A stretch of DNA of 64,000 nt. Source: an uncultured Hyphomonadaceae bacterium (GTDB lineage: Bacteria > Pseudomonadota > Alphaproteobacteria > Caulobacterales > Hyphomonadaceae). The notes beneath the pieces were generated by a model that worked only from the letters and a program-made list of their open reading frames with translations, searched no databases and had not been told where the DNA came from. Positions 1-8,980 of this stretch are shown in pieces (the stretch's first letter is position 1; the number at the start of each line of letters is the position of its first letter). The stretch lies in contig CAJXOF010000010.1 of NCBI GenBank assembly GCA_913057945.1, positions 62,001-126,000 on the forward strand, read 5' to 3'. The translations under genes were made by a program, and so were the position numbers.

Positions 1-1097
1 CGGTGGCGCAATGAAGGATTGTCGAATCTACGCTGCAGATCGAGCCGGTAGGTGTCCAAATCGAAACCCTCAGTCGGGCTTAGCGATTTGGCTGCCTCCA
101 TCCTCATCAGATAGTCGACAACTTTTCGAATTTTCTCATCCCTCATCGCCACGTGAACATACTCGTAGCCTGAGAGATAACCTATATATGCAAGCGCGGA
201 GTGTGCGCCGTTCAGCATCCGCAACTTGGCGTCCTCAAAGGGCGCGACGTCTTCCACCAACGTCGCACCGGCCGTCTCCCAAGGCGGGCGGCCAGCAGCG
301 AAGCAGTCTTCGATTACCCATTGGCTGAAGGGCTCCGTCTGGAGAACGGCAGCGTCTTCAATGCCATACTCTTCAGAGAATGCCTGAACCTGTTCCACCT
401 CGACCGCCGGCACAATCCGGTCGACCATGGTGCTGGGAAAAGCGACATTCTCCCCGATCCATTCCGCAAGATCCGGATCAATTTGCCGCGTAAATTCTAG
501 CACGAGGCCTTCCACGACTTTGCCATTTGACGAAAGGTTGTCGCAACAAAGAATGGTCACCGGACCGCTTCCGCTATTCCGCCGGCGCGCTAATGCTGCC
601 ACCAGATAACCAATGGCTGATTTCGGTGCCCCCAAATTGACGAAATCGTGCTGAATATCAGGATGCGCCGAATTGAGAGACCCAGTCGCCGGATCCAGGC
701 AGTAGCCTTTTTCGGTTACCGTCAGTGAAATGATTTTTGTTGATGCAGCAGACATCGCCTCCAGCACTCGTTGAGGGTCGTTCGGCGCCCACAAGACGCC
801 CGCCACACTGCTGATGAGCTTCGCATGGTCGCCGTTCGCACCCCGCACGATAACTGTGTACAATCCATCTTGTGCTTCGAGTTGGTCCCGGACCTTCGGG
901 CTGCGAAGAGAAACCCCCAAAATCCGCCAGTCGCCGCCTGTATCGGCCATCACCTCATCCGTATAGACCGCCATATGACAGCGGTGAAAGGCCCCGATGC
1001 CCATATGAACAATCCCCACGCCATGCGCCGTTGGGTTATAACCCGGCTCGGCAATTCCCTCAGGCAACTGGCCTATGGCAGCACGGCTCAATCGCAT
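1..1097 (-). CDS. uxuB: Fructuronate reductase, C-terminus beyond the window
   Basis: NAD-dependent enzyme of the mannitol dehydrogenase superfamily, predicted to reduce D-fructuronate to D-mannonate in cytosolic glucuronate catabolism. About 365 residues are visible and the rest lies left of base 1. The translation carries the family's landmarks in order: HMGIGAFHR (NAD-binding start), SLTVTEKGYC, CDNLSSNGK, QWVIEDCF, KLRMLNGAHSALAYIGYLSG and FDNPSLRH, which match E. coli UxuB closely from memory. The ATG overlaps the uxaC stop by 10 nt, so the two are translationally coupled and UxaC product can pass directly to this enzyme. Mannitol 2-dehydrogenase is the main alternative, but the uronate context favours UxuB. 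UxuA is not in the window. Confidence 0.88.
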   Translation of the reverse strand, partial: MRLSRAAIGQLPEGIAEPGYNPTAHGVGIVHMGIGAFHRCHMAVYTDEVMADTGGDWRILGVSLRSPKVRDQLEAQDGLYTVIVRGANGDHAKLISSVAGVLWAPNDPQRVLEAMSAASTKIISLTVTEKGYCLDPATGSLNSAHPDIQHDFVNLGAPKSAIGYLVAALARRRNSGSGPVTILCCDNLSSNGKVVEGLVLEFTRQIDPDLAEWIGENVAFPSTMVDRIVPAVEVEQVQAFSEEYGIEDAAVLQTEPFSQWVIEDCFAAGRPPWETAGATLVEDVAPFEDAKLRMLNGAHSALAYIGYLSGYEYVHVAMRDEKIRKVVDYLMRMEAAKSLSPTEGFDLDTYRLDLQRRFDNPSLRH

Positions 1098-2506
1098 AAA
1101 TTATAACTTTCCTTGACCAACCGATAGGTGAGATCATGAGCCAGTTCGGCACCGGCCTCCTCGGTCATGCGCCCCTCGGCGATCAATGTCCCTAGGAACC
1201 TGCAGTCCATCCGACGTGCCACATCATGCCGCGCAGGAATAGACAGAAACGCTCGTGTATCGTCATTGAAGCCGACCGTATTGTAAAATCCCGCCGTTTC
1301 CGTGACCCGCTCTCGATACCGGATCATTCCTTCCGGGCTGTCAAAGAACCACCATGGCGGCCCCAGTTTCAGACAGGGGAAATGCCCAGCGAGGGGCGCC
1401 AATTCCCTTGAATATGTATCCTCATCGAGGGTGAACGCGATCATTGAGAGCGCAGGTTCATTTCCGTAACGATCAAGAAGCGGTTTCAGGCCATCCACAA
1501 AATTCGTTTGGCTCGGAATGTCCGCTCCCTTGTCAGATCCGAAGCGCGCGAACACGTCTTGATTATAGTTCCGGCGCGCGCCCGCATGGATCTGAAGGAT
1601 CATCCCGTCATCAATGCTCATTTTCGCCATTTCAGTAATCATTTGAGCACGGAACAGCTCCGCTTTCTCCGCCCCGACATTCCCTTCGAGGCATTCATGG
1701 AAAAGGGCTTCGGCTGCAGCTGCCGAAAGATCGGCCGTAGCTGCGGTGGGATGACCATGATCGGTCGCAGTGGCTCCGCAGGCGCGGAAATCAGCTCGCC
1801 TCTGCCTCAACGCGCCGAGATAGCCCGACCAGGAGTGCGTATCCTCACCCGTCAACATTGCAAGCGTTTCGATGTTTTCGAGGAAGTCTTTCCGCTCGGG
1901 GTCAACGACATCATCGGGCCGAAATGTTGTAATCACGCGTTTTGCCCATGCTGATCCTGAAAGCGACTTGTGATACGTAAGCGGATCTGTTGCCCCTTCG
2001 GTTGTCGCAATGACCTCAATGTTGAACCGGTCCATTAAACTCCGCGGCCGATAGGCGTCTGTCTGCAGGGTCTCAGTGATGTAATCGAAATAGTGATCCG
2101 CCGTCTCCGGACCGAAGGGCTTGTCGATACCGAACACTTCATGGAAAACATGCGCCAGCCAGAGCGATGACGGCGTGCCGCGAAACAGGTAGAAATGCTC
2201 GGCGAAGAGGCGCCAAATCTTGCGTTTGTCAGTTTCCACTGGGCCACCGTCCACACGCGGCACGCCCATATCCTCCATCTGGATGCCCTGACTATAGAGC
2301 ATACGGAAAATGTAATGGTCCGGCATCAAGAACAGCTCAGCCGCATCTGGAAAATAGTTGTTCTCCGCATACCATTGGGGGTCGGTATGCCCATGCGGGC
2401 TGATGATAGGTAGATCTTTAATATCCTGATAGAGATGCTGTGCGATAGTGCGCGCGCGTCCATCAGCCGGGAACAACCTGTTCGGATCAAGCAAGTGACT
2501 GACCAT
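1088..2506 (-). CDS. uxaC: Uronate isomerase (glucuronate/galacturonate isomerase)
   Basis: Isomerises D-glucuronate to fructuronate and D-galacturonate to tagaturonate, the entry step of hexuronate catabolism. The 472-residue product has family-typical length and motifs: the metal-site ISPHGHTDP near the N-terminus, LFRGTPS, FNIEVIATTEG, DHGHPTAATADLS and FYNTVGFNDDTRAFLSIPAR near the C-terminus, very like the Caulobacter enzyme. A GTG nine codons upstream (2533) is also open, but the ATG at 2506 fits the family N-terminus better; neither start has a strong ribosome-binding site. It leads an operon with uxuB and is preceded by a perfect palindromic operator about 345 bp upstream. Confidence 0.95.
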   Translation of the reverse strand: MVSHLLDPNRLFPADGRARTIAQHLYQDIKDLPIISPHGHTDPQWYAENNYFPDAAELFLMPDHYIFRMLYSQGIQMEDMGVPRVDGGPVETDKRKIWRLFAEHFYLFRGTPSSLWLAHVFHEVFGIDKPFGPETADHYFDYITETLQTDAYRPRSLMDRFNIEVIATTEGATDPLTYHKSLSGSAWAKRVITTFRPDDVVDPERKDFLENIETLAMLTGEDTHSWSGYLGALRQRRADFRACGATATDHGHPTAATADLSAAAAEALFHECLEGNVGAEKAELFRAQMITEMAKMSIDDGMILQIHAGARRNYNQDVFARFGSDKGADIPSQTNFVDGLKPLLDRYGNEPALSMIAFTLDEDTYSRELAPLAGHFPCLKLGPPWWFFDSPEGMIRYRERVTETAGFYNTVGFNDDTRAFLSIPARHDVARRMDCRFLGTLIAEGRMTEEAGAELAHDLTYRLVKESYNLCD

Positions 2507-2848
2507 ATTCCAATACCTATAATGTTTAGCCACACTTCGTATGGCGATTTCGCGTTAGCCGTTTCGCTTGCCTGAAGCAAGCTGTCCAAATGCGACGTCC
2601 GGGGCATATTTCAACATACACTTCGCAACGCTCGACATTTTGTCTCCATCCAATGCACATCCGCATTGGAATCGCCCCAACGCAGGTTCTTATCTGTATA
2701 CTGATGGGTCAATTCTGCGCCACGCGTGGCTCGGGATCACCCATCATTTTAGCCGCCCAGCCTCGGAAGCAGCCCTCACCCCGCCTCACCTGCAAGAGCC
2801 ATACTTCTTCTCGACTCCCCAGATGCTGCCGAAAGCCTATATCATGGC

Positions 2849-2862
2849 TGCCACCGGTGGCA
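2849..2862. promoter_or_regulatory. Candidate LacI-family operator upstream of uxaC
   Basis: TGCCACCGGTGGCA is a perfect 14-bp palindrome with a central CG, the typical layout of LacI/GalR operators. The 12-bp core GCCACCGGTGGC occurs again at 4507-4518 in front of the TonB receptor. The adjacent LacI-type gene is the obvious candidate binder. That link is an inference from position and symmetry. Confidence 0.7.
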
Positions 2863-2867
2863 AATTC

Positions 2868-2892
2868 AAAACTCACTCACTTTCGGAGTGAG
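2868..2892 (-). terminator. Possible weak terminator of the lacI-type gene
   Basis: On the minus strand CTCACT and AGTGAG form a 6-bp stem around CCGAA (2876-2892), starting 9 bp after the regulator's stop codon and followed by TGAGTTTTG. The stem is short and the T run is poor, so it may only attenuate transcription. Confidence 0.35.
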
Positions 2893-2900
2893 CAGCCACC

Positions 2901-3920
2901 TCAGGAAATCGGCGCTGTCGAATCTCGCAAAACAAGTTCCGGGTTGAGCACACAATCATCGCTGGCGGCATCATGATGCCCGTCAATTGTCGCGATCAGT
3001 TTTTGGGCGGCTAACGTGGCCATAAGCTGAACTGGCCGCCGAATTGTTGTTAACGACGGAATGATTTGGGCAGCCAACTCATGATCGTCAAACCCCGCGA
3101 CTGATAAGTCTGCAGGAACGGTCAGGCCCAACTCTCTTGCGGCATTGACCACGCCGATCGCCATTTGGTCGTTACTCGCAAAAATTGCCGTCGGTCTCTG
3201 AGGTGCGCTCAACAATTCCCGACCGGCTTTGACGCCCGATTCAAAGGTGTACGCCCCCCGAATCAGCAAATCCGGGTCCACCTCAAGATCATGAGACCGC
3301 AAAGCGTCGAGATATCCTTCGCGACGCTCCCACGTGGACTTCAAACCCTTCGGACCGCTGATATAGCCAATTCTGCTATGGCCGGAGTTGATGAGATACT
3401 CCGTCATCTGCTTCGCCCCACTACGTTCGTCGGAAATGACAAGGCGATGCGGCTCATCAATCTGGGCGGCTGCCAAGCGTACGCAAGGAACGCCGTTCGC
3501 CTCCAGCTCTTCCGCAATGGCGTCCATCTCGGAAATGGGCGGCGGTAGAATAACTCCGTCAATTTGGGCTCGGGACACGAAATTTATCACCTGATCAACC
3601 AGGTTCGGATCCGTCCTGTCGCTAGGACGAATGACTAGCTCATACCCCTTTTCAATGCAGACGCTGGAAATGCCGCGAATGACAGATTCCATGAAGAAGG
3701 GGTCAGGATTGTCGTAGACCAAACCGATCAGATAGGAGCGGCTAGCAGCAAGCCCGCGAGCTTGCGGGTTAGGCTGGTATCCAAGCTCACTTATGATCCG
3801 CTGGACTTTCTCCCGCGAAGATTCCGCGACTACCGGCGACTCGTTCAGCACTCGCGACACCGTACGTTTCGATACGCCAGCAAGTCGCGCCACATCATTT
3901 ATGGTAACTTTTTCCCGCAT
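2901..3920 (-). CDS. LacI-family transcriptional regulator
   Basis: Sugar-responsive DNA-binding repressor of 339 residues. The N-terminal helix-turn-helix (about residues 5-27, TINDVARLAGVSKRTVSRVL) and hinge helix (NPQARGLAASRS, about 52-63) are intact. They are followed by a periplasmic-binding-protein-like effector domain (VYDNPDPFFMES, GFDDHELAAQIIPSLTTIRRP). A ribosome-binding site AGAAGG precedes the ATG. It sits between the uxaC operon and the TonB receptor, both of which carry the same palindrome, so it probably controls uronate/xylan use with a uronate intermediate as inducer. The inducer cannot be read from the sequence. Confidence 0.93.
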   Translation of the reverse strand: MREKVTINDVARLAGVSKRTVSRVLNESPVVAESSREKVQRIISELGYQPNPQARGLAASRSYLIGLVYDNPDPFFMESVIRGISSVCIEKGYELVIRPSDRTDPNLVDQVINFVSRAQIDGVILPPPISEMDAIAEELEANGVPCVRLAAAQIDEPHRLVISDERSGAKQMTEYLINSGHSRIGYISGPKGLKSTWERREGYLDALRSHDLEVDPDLLIRGAYTFESGVKAGRELLSAPQRPTAIFASNDQMAIGVVNAARELGLTVPADLSVAGFDDHELAAQIIPSLTTIRRPVQLMATLAAQKLIATIDGHHDAASDDCVLNPELVLRDSTAPIS

Positions 3921-4585
3921 TTCACCTTCTATTTCATATATGTAAGATAGACGGTTTCTCGCCGAGATATCGCCTCATAATAGGCTTCGGTATAGGCTTT
4001 GATGGGTCTGCTACCAAGCACTTTAGCTTGGGTCGTGGTGCAATCAAAACCCCAATACTGCTGCACATGCGCGCTGATTTCTGCAACTGCACGAACAATT
4101 TGCGCACTCAACGCGAGCTTGCCTCTTCTGAACGCAACCCTGAGCAATAATCCGCCAGGACCAAGAACATCCGACTCGCCTGATTTTCATGGCACGTATT
4201 GAGTCGCAGACAAACATAATGGCAAGTTGCGCCTCGCCACAGGTTCATATTGCGCGAATGGTCGGGCGTCCTTGTCACGCACGCTACAGACCAAAATTGT
4301 CGCCTGCGCCAAGGCGGGCGACATCGTCTGCCTGATGCCGATCAATTCAATCTTGCCACCACAACGCACATGGCTAGCGTCAGTCTCCCAGGATTTTTTC
4401 TCTTCTGCGGACTATTGGTCAGCGCTTTAGCTGAAGCCAGGACCCCTGAAAATAATGACCGAATATTGCCTTTTTATCGAAGCTAATTTTTGCATTTACA
4501 TTTTACGCCACCGGTGGCACAAATACCGCAAAAGAACACCAAGTGCACCAATGCACTGGCTAGAATCAATACCGGGAGGAAACCA
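3921..4585. other. Long intergenic region, no recognised gene
   Basis: About 665 bp between the divergent regulator and the TonB receptor. Short open frames exist on both strands (for example 3929-4147 minus and 4187-4369 minus), but none resembles a known family or has a good ribosome-binding site. The right end carries the receptor's promoter region and the operator at 4507-4518. Confidence 0.5.
4507..4518. promoter_or_regulatory. Candidate LacI-family operator upstream of TonB receptor
   Basis: GCCACCGGTGGC is a perfect 12-bp palindrome, the core of the uxaC operator, about 70 bp before the receptor's start codon. It suggests that outer-membrane uptake and uronate catabolism share one repressor. 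Confidence 0.7.
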
Positions 4586-7500
4586 ATGAAGACTCGATTT
4601 TCACCACTATTACGCTCTGTGTCGACCCTCGCTTTGGCGTGCGTCGTCCTCGCCCCAATGCAATCATTCGCCCAGGAAGACGCGACCGCTGAGGAAGAGA
4701 GCACACTGGATGCTGTCATCGTCACGGGTTCACGCCTGGCCAATCGTGGCTTCGAAGCACCGACGCCGGTCAATGTCATTGGAAGGGAAGAGTACACACT
4801 TTCGGGCACAGAAAGCCCGGAGAACCTCCTTCTCTATACGCCGCAATTCGGCGGCAACCAGCTTGAAGGTCCGACAGCGAACACGGCCCAAGCCGGCCAG
4901 CCACTGGGCACGTCAACATTGAACCTTCGGAACTTCGGCGCGACGCGTAACCTCGTGCTCGTCAACGGCCGCCGCTTCACAATTTCGGGTCCGGCGCTGA
5001 CAACAGACATTAACACCATCCCAGCCGCGCTAATTGAGCAGACTGAAGTTGTTACCGGTGGTTCGTCGGCGGTTTATGGCTCGGATGCGATCACTGGTGT
5101 CGTCAACTTCATCATGCGTGATGATTTCGAAGGTGTGGAACTGAATGCTCAAGTGAGCGCCGATCAGCACACATCGTCTCCGACTTACACGTACGATCTG
5201 ACGTTCGGCGGTAACCTGGACAATGGCCGCGGGAATGTGGTCGCATCCCTCGGGTATCAAGACCGGACCGCCATTGGGATCAAAGAGCGTGGCGGCTGGG
5301 CATATCCTTCCCGGGACTCAGGTTGCGTCACCGCCGATTCGTATAGCGAGACACAGCGGGGCGTGCCACTTTCCGTTCCCTCCGGCCTCTCCTGTGTGGA
5401 GGCTGGGGGCCGTATGGGGTGGATTCAGGGTGGATCCAGCGCTGTCCCGAATGGCCGCATCGGGAATTTGCCAACGTTTGGGTCCGGTGATGCTGAATGG
5501 GATGCCGCGCTCGTCGCGGCCGGCCTTCAGGACATGACATCGCTCGGCGCCATTTTTGATGATGCGGGAATGAGCGTGCGTCCGTTCAGCGATCCGGCTG
5601 ACCGGTTCGACTTCGGCGACACCTCCTACTTGGTCACTCCGCAAAAGCGCTGGATGGGCAACGTTTTCGGTCACTACGACATCAACGACAAAATGACCGG
5701 CTATATGGAGCTGCACTACTCCAACAATGTCTCGGAAATGCAGATTGCTCCCACGAATATTACGGGAAACCTGCTGGTCGATGTCGACAATCCGTACGTT
5801 TCGGAGGATGTGCGCAACCTCTTCAGACTGCTGGATGAAAGGGAAACTGGCACGACGACAGTGACGCAAGGCCTGGCAACAATGACAACCACGCCAAACG
5901 ACGGCATCGCGGTCATCAACTACAATCGACGGTTTAGCGATCTGCCACCGCGTAACGCACAAGGAGATCACTCGACGTTTAGGACGGCGGTGGGTGTTCG
6001 CGGTGACCTCGGGGACTTTTCGGACTCGATGTTCCGGGAAATGTCCTACGATGTTTATTATACTTACGCCCGGACTTCAGAGAGCCAGCTTCAGATCGGC
6101 TCGGTTTCCAAAAGCGCCGTGCTTCAAAACCTGCTTTCAGTAAATGGAGCAGATCCTGTTCTAAATCTCTTTGGACAGAACATCTCCGAAGCGGGTGCCG
6201 ACGCGATCCTGATTTCCTCGAACTCAAAGATCGTGGCTGAGCAGGAAGGCATGGCAGCGGCCATTACCGGCGTAGCTTTTGACATGCCCGCCGGCCCGGT
6301 CGATTTTGCCCTCGGCACCGAATGGCGCAGCTCAGAATCCTCATATGTGCCCGACCGCTTCCTGAGCTCCGGCGATGTATCGGGGTGGAACTCCGCCAAT
6401 GCAACTTCGGGTTCAAGCTCAGTGGCAGAAGTTTTCGGCGAAATTCGCGCACCTATCGTTGCCGATGCACCAGGCTTCGAACGTTTGAGCGTGAATGGCG
6501 CTTTCCGCTACTCGGACTATGATCTGGAAGGCGTCGGCGGCGTCTGGACCTATTCGACCGGCGCGGAATGGGCACCGACTACAGACCTGACACTCCGGGG
6601 TCAGTTCCAGCATGCGATCCGCGCACCAAATGTCGGTGAGTTGTTTGGAGGGCGCGGTTCGGACGGTCCGATCGCACAAGACCCTTGCTCCTCCATGCAG
6701 CCAGTCGATCAGCAAACAGCAGCCGTACGCGACATTTGTATTGCGACCGGCGTCCCTGCTGGCTCGGTGTTTGACGTAACCGTACAGCCGTCGCCATTTG
6801 TACAACAGATCCGTGGCGGCAATCCGGATCTCGATACCGAGAAGTCAGATACCACGACCTTGGGTCTCGTGTATCAGCCGAGCTGGATCGATGGCCTCGG
6901 CATAAGTGTCGACTACTTCTCGATCGAGCTGGAAGACGCGATCGCCACGCTTGGTGGCGGTGGGGTCCAGAACGTTCTCGACCTCTGCTACAATGTTCTT
7001 CAGGACGCTAGCAGCGTCTACTGTCAGGCCATCAACCGTGACCCGACAACTGGCGAAATCTCCGGGCCCGATTACGTTCTGACAACTTATGCCAATATTG
7101 GGGGCCTGAAGACGTCGGGCGTCGATTTCGAAGCCCAATACTCCTTCCAGACGGATTGGGGGCTGTTCGGCCCCAGTGACTGGCGGTTCGGAACCAACTG
7201 GACCTACACAGATGAATTTACCATCACGCCGATCCAGGAACTCCCGGACATCACCAATGAGTGTGTCGGCGCTTGGGGCGGCACGTGCGGTCAGCCTATT
7301 CCGGAACTCAAAGGCGTCACACGCCTTACCTGGAACACCGGTCCGGCAACGATGTCGCTGGCGGCTCGCTATATCGGCGAAGTCACGACCGACAGGATCA
7401 TTGTCCCCCAACGCAAAGGCGAGAGCCATCCTGACTATGCGGATATCAGCAACCCAACGATCGACAGGACGGTTTATTTTGACCTTTCAGGAAGCTACCA

Positions 7501-7633
7501 GCTGTTGGAGGGCACCCGCCTGACTGCCGGCGTACGTAACCTCATGGACGAGGATCCAGAGATCGGCGCTCCGGTCCAGACGTATGATCCGCTGGGGCGT
7601 TCCTTCTTCCTAAGTGTTAACACCAAGTTCTAG
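4586..7633 (+). CDS. TonB-dependent outer-membrane receptor
   Basis: Energy-coupled importer of oligosaccharides across the outer membrane, 1015 residues. A Sec signal peptide (about 1-29, cleaved after QSFA) is followed by a plug domain starting at DAVIVTGSRL. The plug has the usual GGSSAVYGSDAITGVVNF segment, and a long 22-strand-type barrel ends in a C-terminal phenylalanine (SFFLSVNTKF). The start is fixed by GGGAGGA six bases before the ATG. Size and sequence style match carbohydrate-type receptors of Caulobacterales/Sphingomonadales. The next genes (GH10, uxaA) and the shared operator suggest glucuronoxylan or similar uronate-bearing oligosaccharides as substrate; this is inference. Confidence 0.95.
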   Translation: MKTRFSPLLRSVSTLALACVVLAPMQSFAQEDATAEEESTLDAVIVTGSRLANRGFEAPTPVNVIGREEYTLSGTESPENLLLYTPQFGGNQLEGPTANTAQAGQPLGTSTLNLRNFGATRNLVLVNGRRFTISGPALTTDINTIPAALIEQTEVVTGGSSAVYGSDAITGVVNFIMRDDFEGVELNAQVSADQHTSSPTYTYDLTFGGNLDNGRGNVVASLGYQDRTAIGIKERGGWAYPSRDSGCVTADSYSETQRGVPLSVPSGLSCVEAGGRMGWIQGGSSAVPNGRIGNLPTFGSGDAEWDAALVAAGLQDMTSLGAIFDDAGMSVRPFSDPADRFDFGDTSYLVTPQKRWMGNVFGHYDINDKMTGYMELHYSNNVSEMQIAPTNITGNLLVDVDNPYVSEDVRNLFRLLDERETGTTTVTQGLATMTTTPNDGIAVINYNRRFSDLPPRNAQGDHSTFRTAVGVRGDLGDFSDSMFREMSYDVYYTYARTSESQLQIGSVSKSAVLQNLLSVNGADPVLNLFGQNISEAGADAILISSNSKIVAEQEGMAAAITGVAFDMPAGPVDFALGTEWRSSESSYVPDRFLSSGDVSGWNSANATSGSSSVAEVFGEIRAPIVADAPGFERLSVNGAFRYSDYDLEGVGGVWTYSTGAEWAPTTDLTLRGQFQHAIRAPNVGELFGGRGSDGPIAQDPCSSMQPVDQQTAAVRDICIATGVPAGSVFDVTVQPSPFVQQIRGGNPDLDTEKSDTTTLGLVYQPSWIDGLGISVDYFSIELEDAIATLGGGGVQNVLDLCYNVLQDASSVYCQAINRDPTTGEISGPDYVLTTYANIGGLKTSGVDFEAQYSFQTDWGLFGPSDWRFGTNWTYTDEFTITPIQELPDITNECVGAWGGTCGQPIPELKGVTRLTWNTGPATMSLAARYIGEVTTDRIIVPQRKGESHPDYADISNPTIDRTVYFDLSGSYQLLEGTRLTAGVRNLMDEDPEIGAPVQTYDPLGRSFFLSVNTKF

Positions 7634-7661
7634 GAGCCTCCCCCTGGTCCTAGTGCGAAAG

Positions 7662-7691
7662 GGTGCGGCCGGAAACGGCCGCACCTTATTT
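7662..7691 (+). terminator. Rho-independent terminator after TonB receptor
   Basis: GGTGCGGCCG and CGGCCGCACC form a perfect 10-bp stem around a GAAA tetraloop, followed by TTATTT, 28 bp after the receptor's stop. Confidence 0.85.
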
Positions 7692-7703
7692 GCAAAACTG
7701 ATG

Positions 7704-7737
7704 AGTGGGTGTGCGAATTTAAAAATTCCACCCCACT
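7704..7737. repeat. Imperfect inverted repeat upstream of GH10 gene
   Basis: AGTGGG at the left and CCCACT at the right flank a central GAATTTAAAAATTC palindrome (7715-7728). It lies about 85 bp before the xylanase start and could be an operator or a structured leader. It does not resemble the LacI or IclR motifs of this locus. Confidence 0.35.
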
Positions 7738-7819
7738 GATCGCACCTACAGAGACAAAAGAAATCCCGATCCACGCTAGGAAATAATTTCCCAAATATTA
7801 CGTATACTCAGGAGGAAGC

Positions 7820-8950
7820 ATGACCCACCTCTCACGCCGTCAAACCCTCGCTCTCATGGGAGGCGCCGCCATCTCCCCCGCAATGGGCGGATGCGCGCAG
7901 ATGTCTCCTAAAACCCGCGCTGTTGAAACTGCCCCGGCACCTTCCCTGGGCGCACTGGCAGCGGAAAAGGGGCTGCGCTTTGGGTCGGAGATCAATTCCA
8001 CACAGCTGGGTGATCAGGCCTATATCGATATCTTCACCCGCGAATGCTCCGTCATGGTGCCCGGCAATGAACTCAAGATGTACACCATCGAAGATGAGCC
8101 GGGCGTGTGGAACTTCGAGCCGGGTGACACTCTCGCCGCCTTCTCGCAAAGAAATGGCATTGGCATGCGCGGCCACACCCTTTTATGGAACTATCCCCGC
8201 TGGCTGCCTGATTGGGTCAACGCCCATGACTTCAGGACTGCCGAGGACGCTGCGCAATTCCTGACCGATTATATTGAACGGGTCGCGTCACATTATGCCC
8301 CGCACATCTATTCCTGGGACGTCATAAATGAGAGTTTCAATGACGAAACTGGGGAATTGAGAGAATCGGTCTTTAGCAACGCCATGGGCTGGGACGTCAT
8401 CGACCATTGCTTCCATGTCGCCAAGGCCAATGCTCCAAATGCGAAGCTCATCTACAATGACTATATGTCCTGGGACGACAAGAGTGCCAATCACCGCGCT
8501 GGGGTCCTGAAACTGCTTGAGCGCCTGCTGAAAAACGATGTACCCATCGACGGGCTCGGCGTGCAGGCCCATATTATGCTGGACCCGGAAATACCATTTA
8601 CGAGTCAAAAGCAAATCGCCTGGAGCAATTACCTTAAGGAGATTTCAGACATGGGACTGGACCTCCTGTTCACCGAGTTCGATGTCAATGACAGGCTGTA
8701 TGACGCCGACGACGCGACAAGGGATGCGGAGATCGCCGCATATGGAAAGGATTATATGGATATCGCCTTCGCCAACAGGAGCACGACCGATTTTCTGCTC
8801 TGGGGAATGGCAGACCAGTATAGCTGGCTGCAGAATTTCCGGAAGGAAGGACAGCCACCGGCCCGCGCCCTGCCCTATGACGTGAATTATAGTCCTAAGC
8901 CATTGCGTGAAGCAATTGCAGCTTCCCTCAAAGGGGCCCCCGCACGATAG
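7820..8950 (+). CDS. GH10 endo-beta-1,4-xylanase, Tat lipoprotein
   Basis: Retaining endo-xylanase of family GH10, 376 residues. The N-terminus has a twin-arginine motif (SRRQTLAL) and a lipobox ending at Cys25 (MGGC), so it is probably exported folded and lipid-anchored. The barrel shows the family's two glutamates: the acid/base in WDVINESF (Glu171) and the nucleophile in LLFTEFDV (Glu286), plus GHTLLWN. A ribosome-binding site AGGAGG precedes the ATG. uxaA follows 30 bp later, so the two are probably one transcript. It would cut xylan or glucuronoxylan and feed oligosaccharides to the upstream receptor. Confidence 0.95.
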   Translation: MTHLSRRQTLALMGGAAISPAMGGCAQMSPKTRAVETAPAPSLGALAAEKGLRFGSEINSTQLGDQAYIDIFTRECSVMVPGNELKMYTIEDEPGVWNFEPGDTLAAFSQRNGIGMRGHTLLWNYPRWLPDWVNAHDFRTAEDAAQFLTDYIERVASHYAPHIYSWDVINESFNDETGELRESVFSNAMGWDVIDHCFHVAKANAPNAKLIYNDYMSWDDKSANHRAGVLKLLERLLKNDVPIDGLGVQAHIMLDPEIPFTSQKQIAWSNYLKEISDMGLDLLFTEFDVNDRLYDADDATRDAEIAAYGKDYMDIAFANRSTTDFLLWGMADQYSWLQNFRKEGQPPARALPYDVNYSPKPLREAIAASLKGAPAR

Positions 8951-8980
8951 AGCTGGGGTTCGAGTAACAGAAAAGAATAT

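Larger units (their letters stand above)
2507..2900. other. Intergenic region with uxaC promoter and operator
   Basis: About 390 bp between uxaC and the lacI-type gene, both read leftwards. It holds a perfect palindromic operator (2849-2862) and a small hairpin just after the regulator's stop. I see no convincing coding sequence on either strand. Confidence 0.6.

Noticed and set aside
3929..4369. Short minus-strand open frames in the gap before the TonB receptor as possible genes or transposase remnants
   Set aside because: No recognisable domain, no ribosome-binding site and no terminal inverted repeats.
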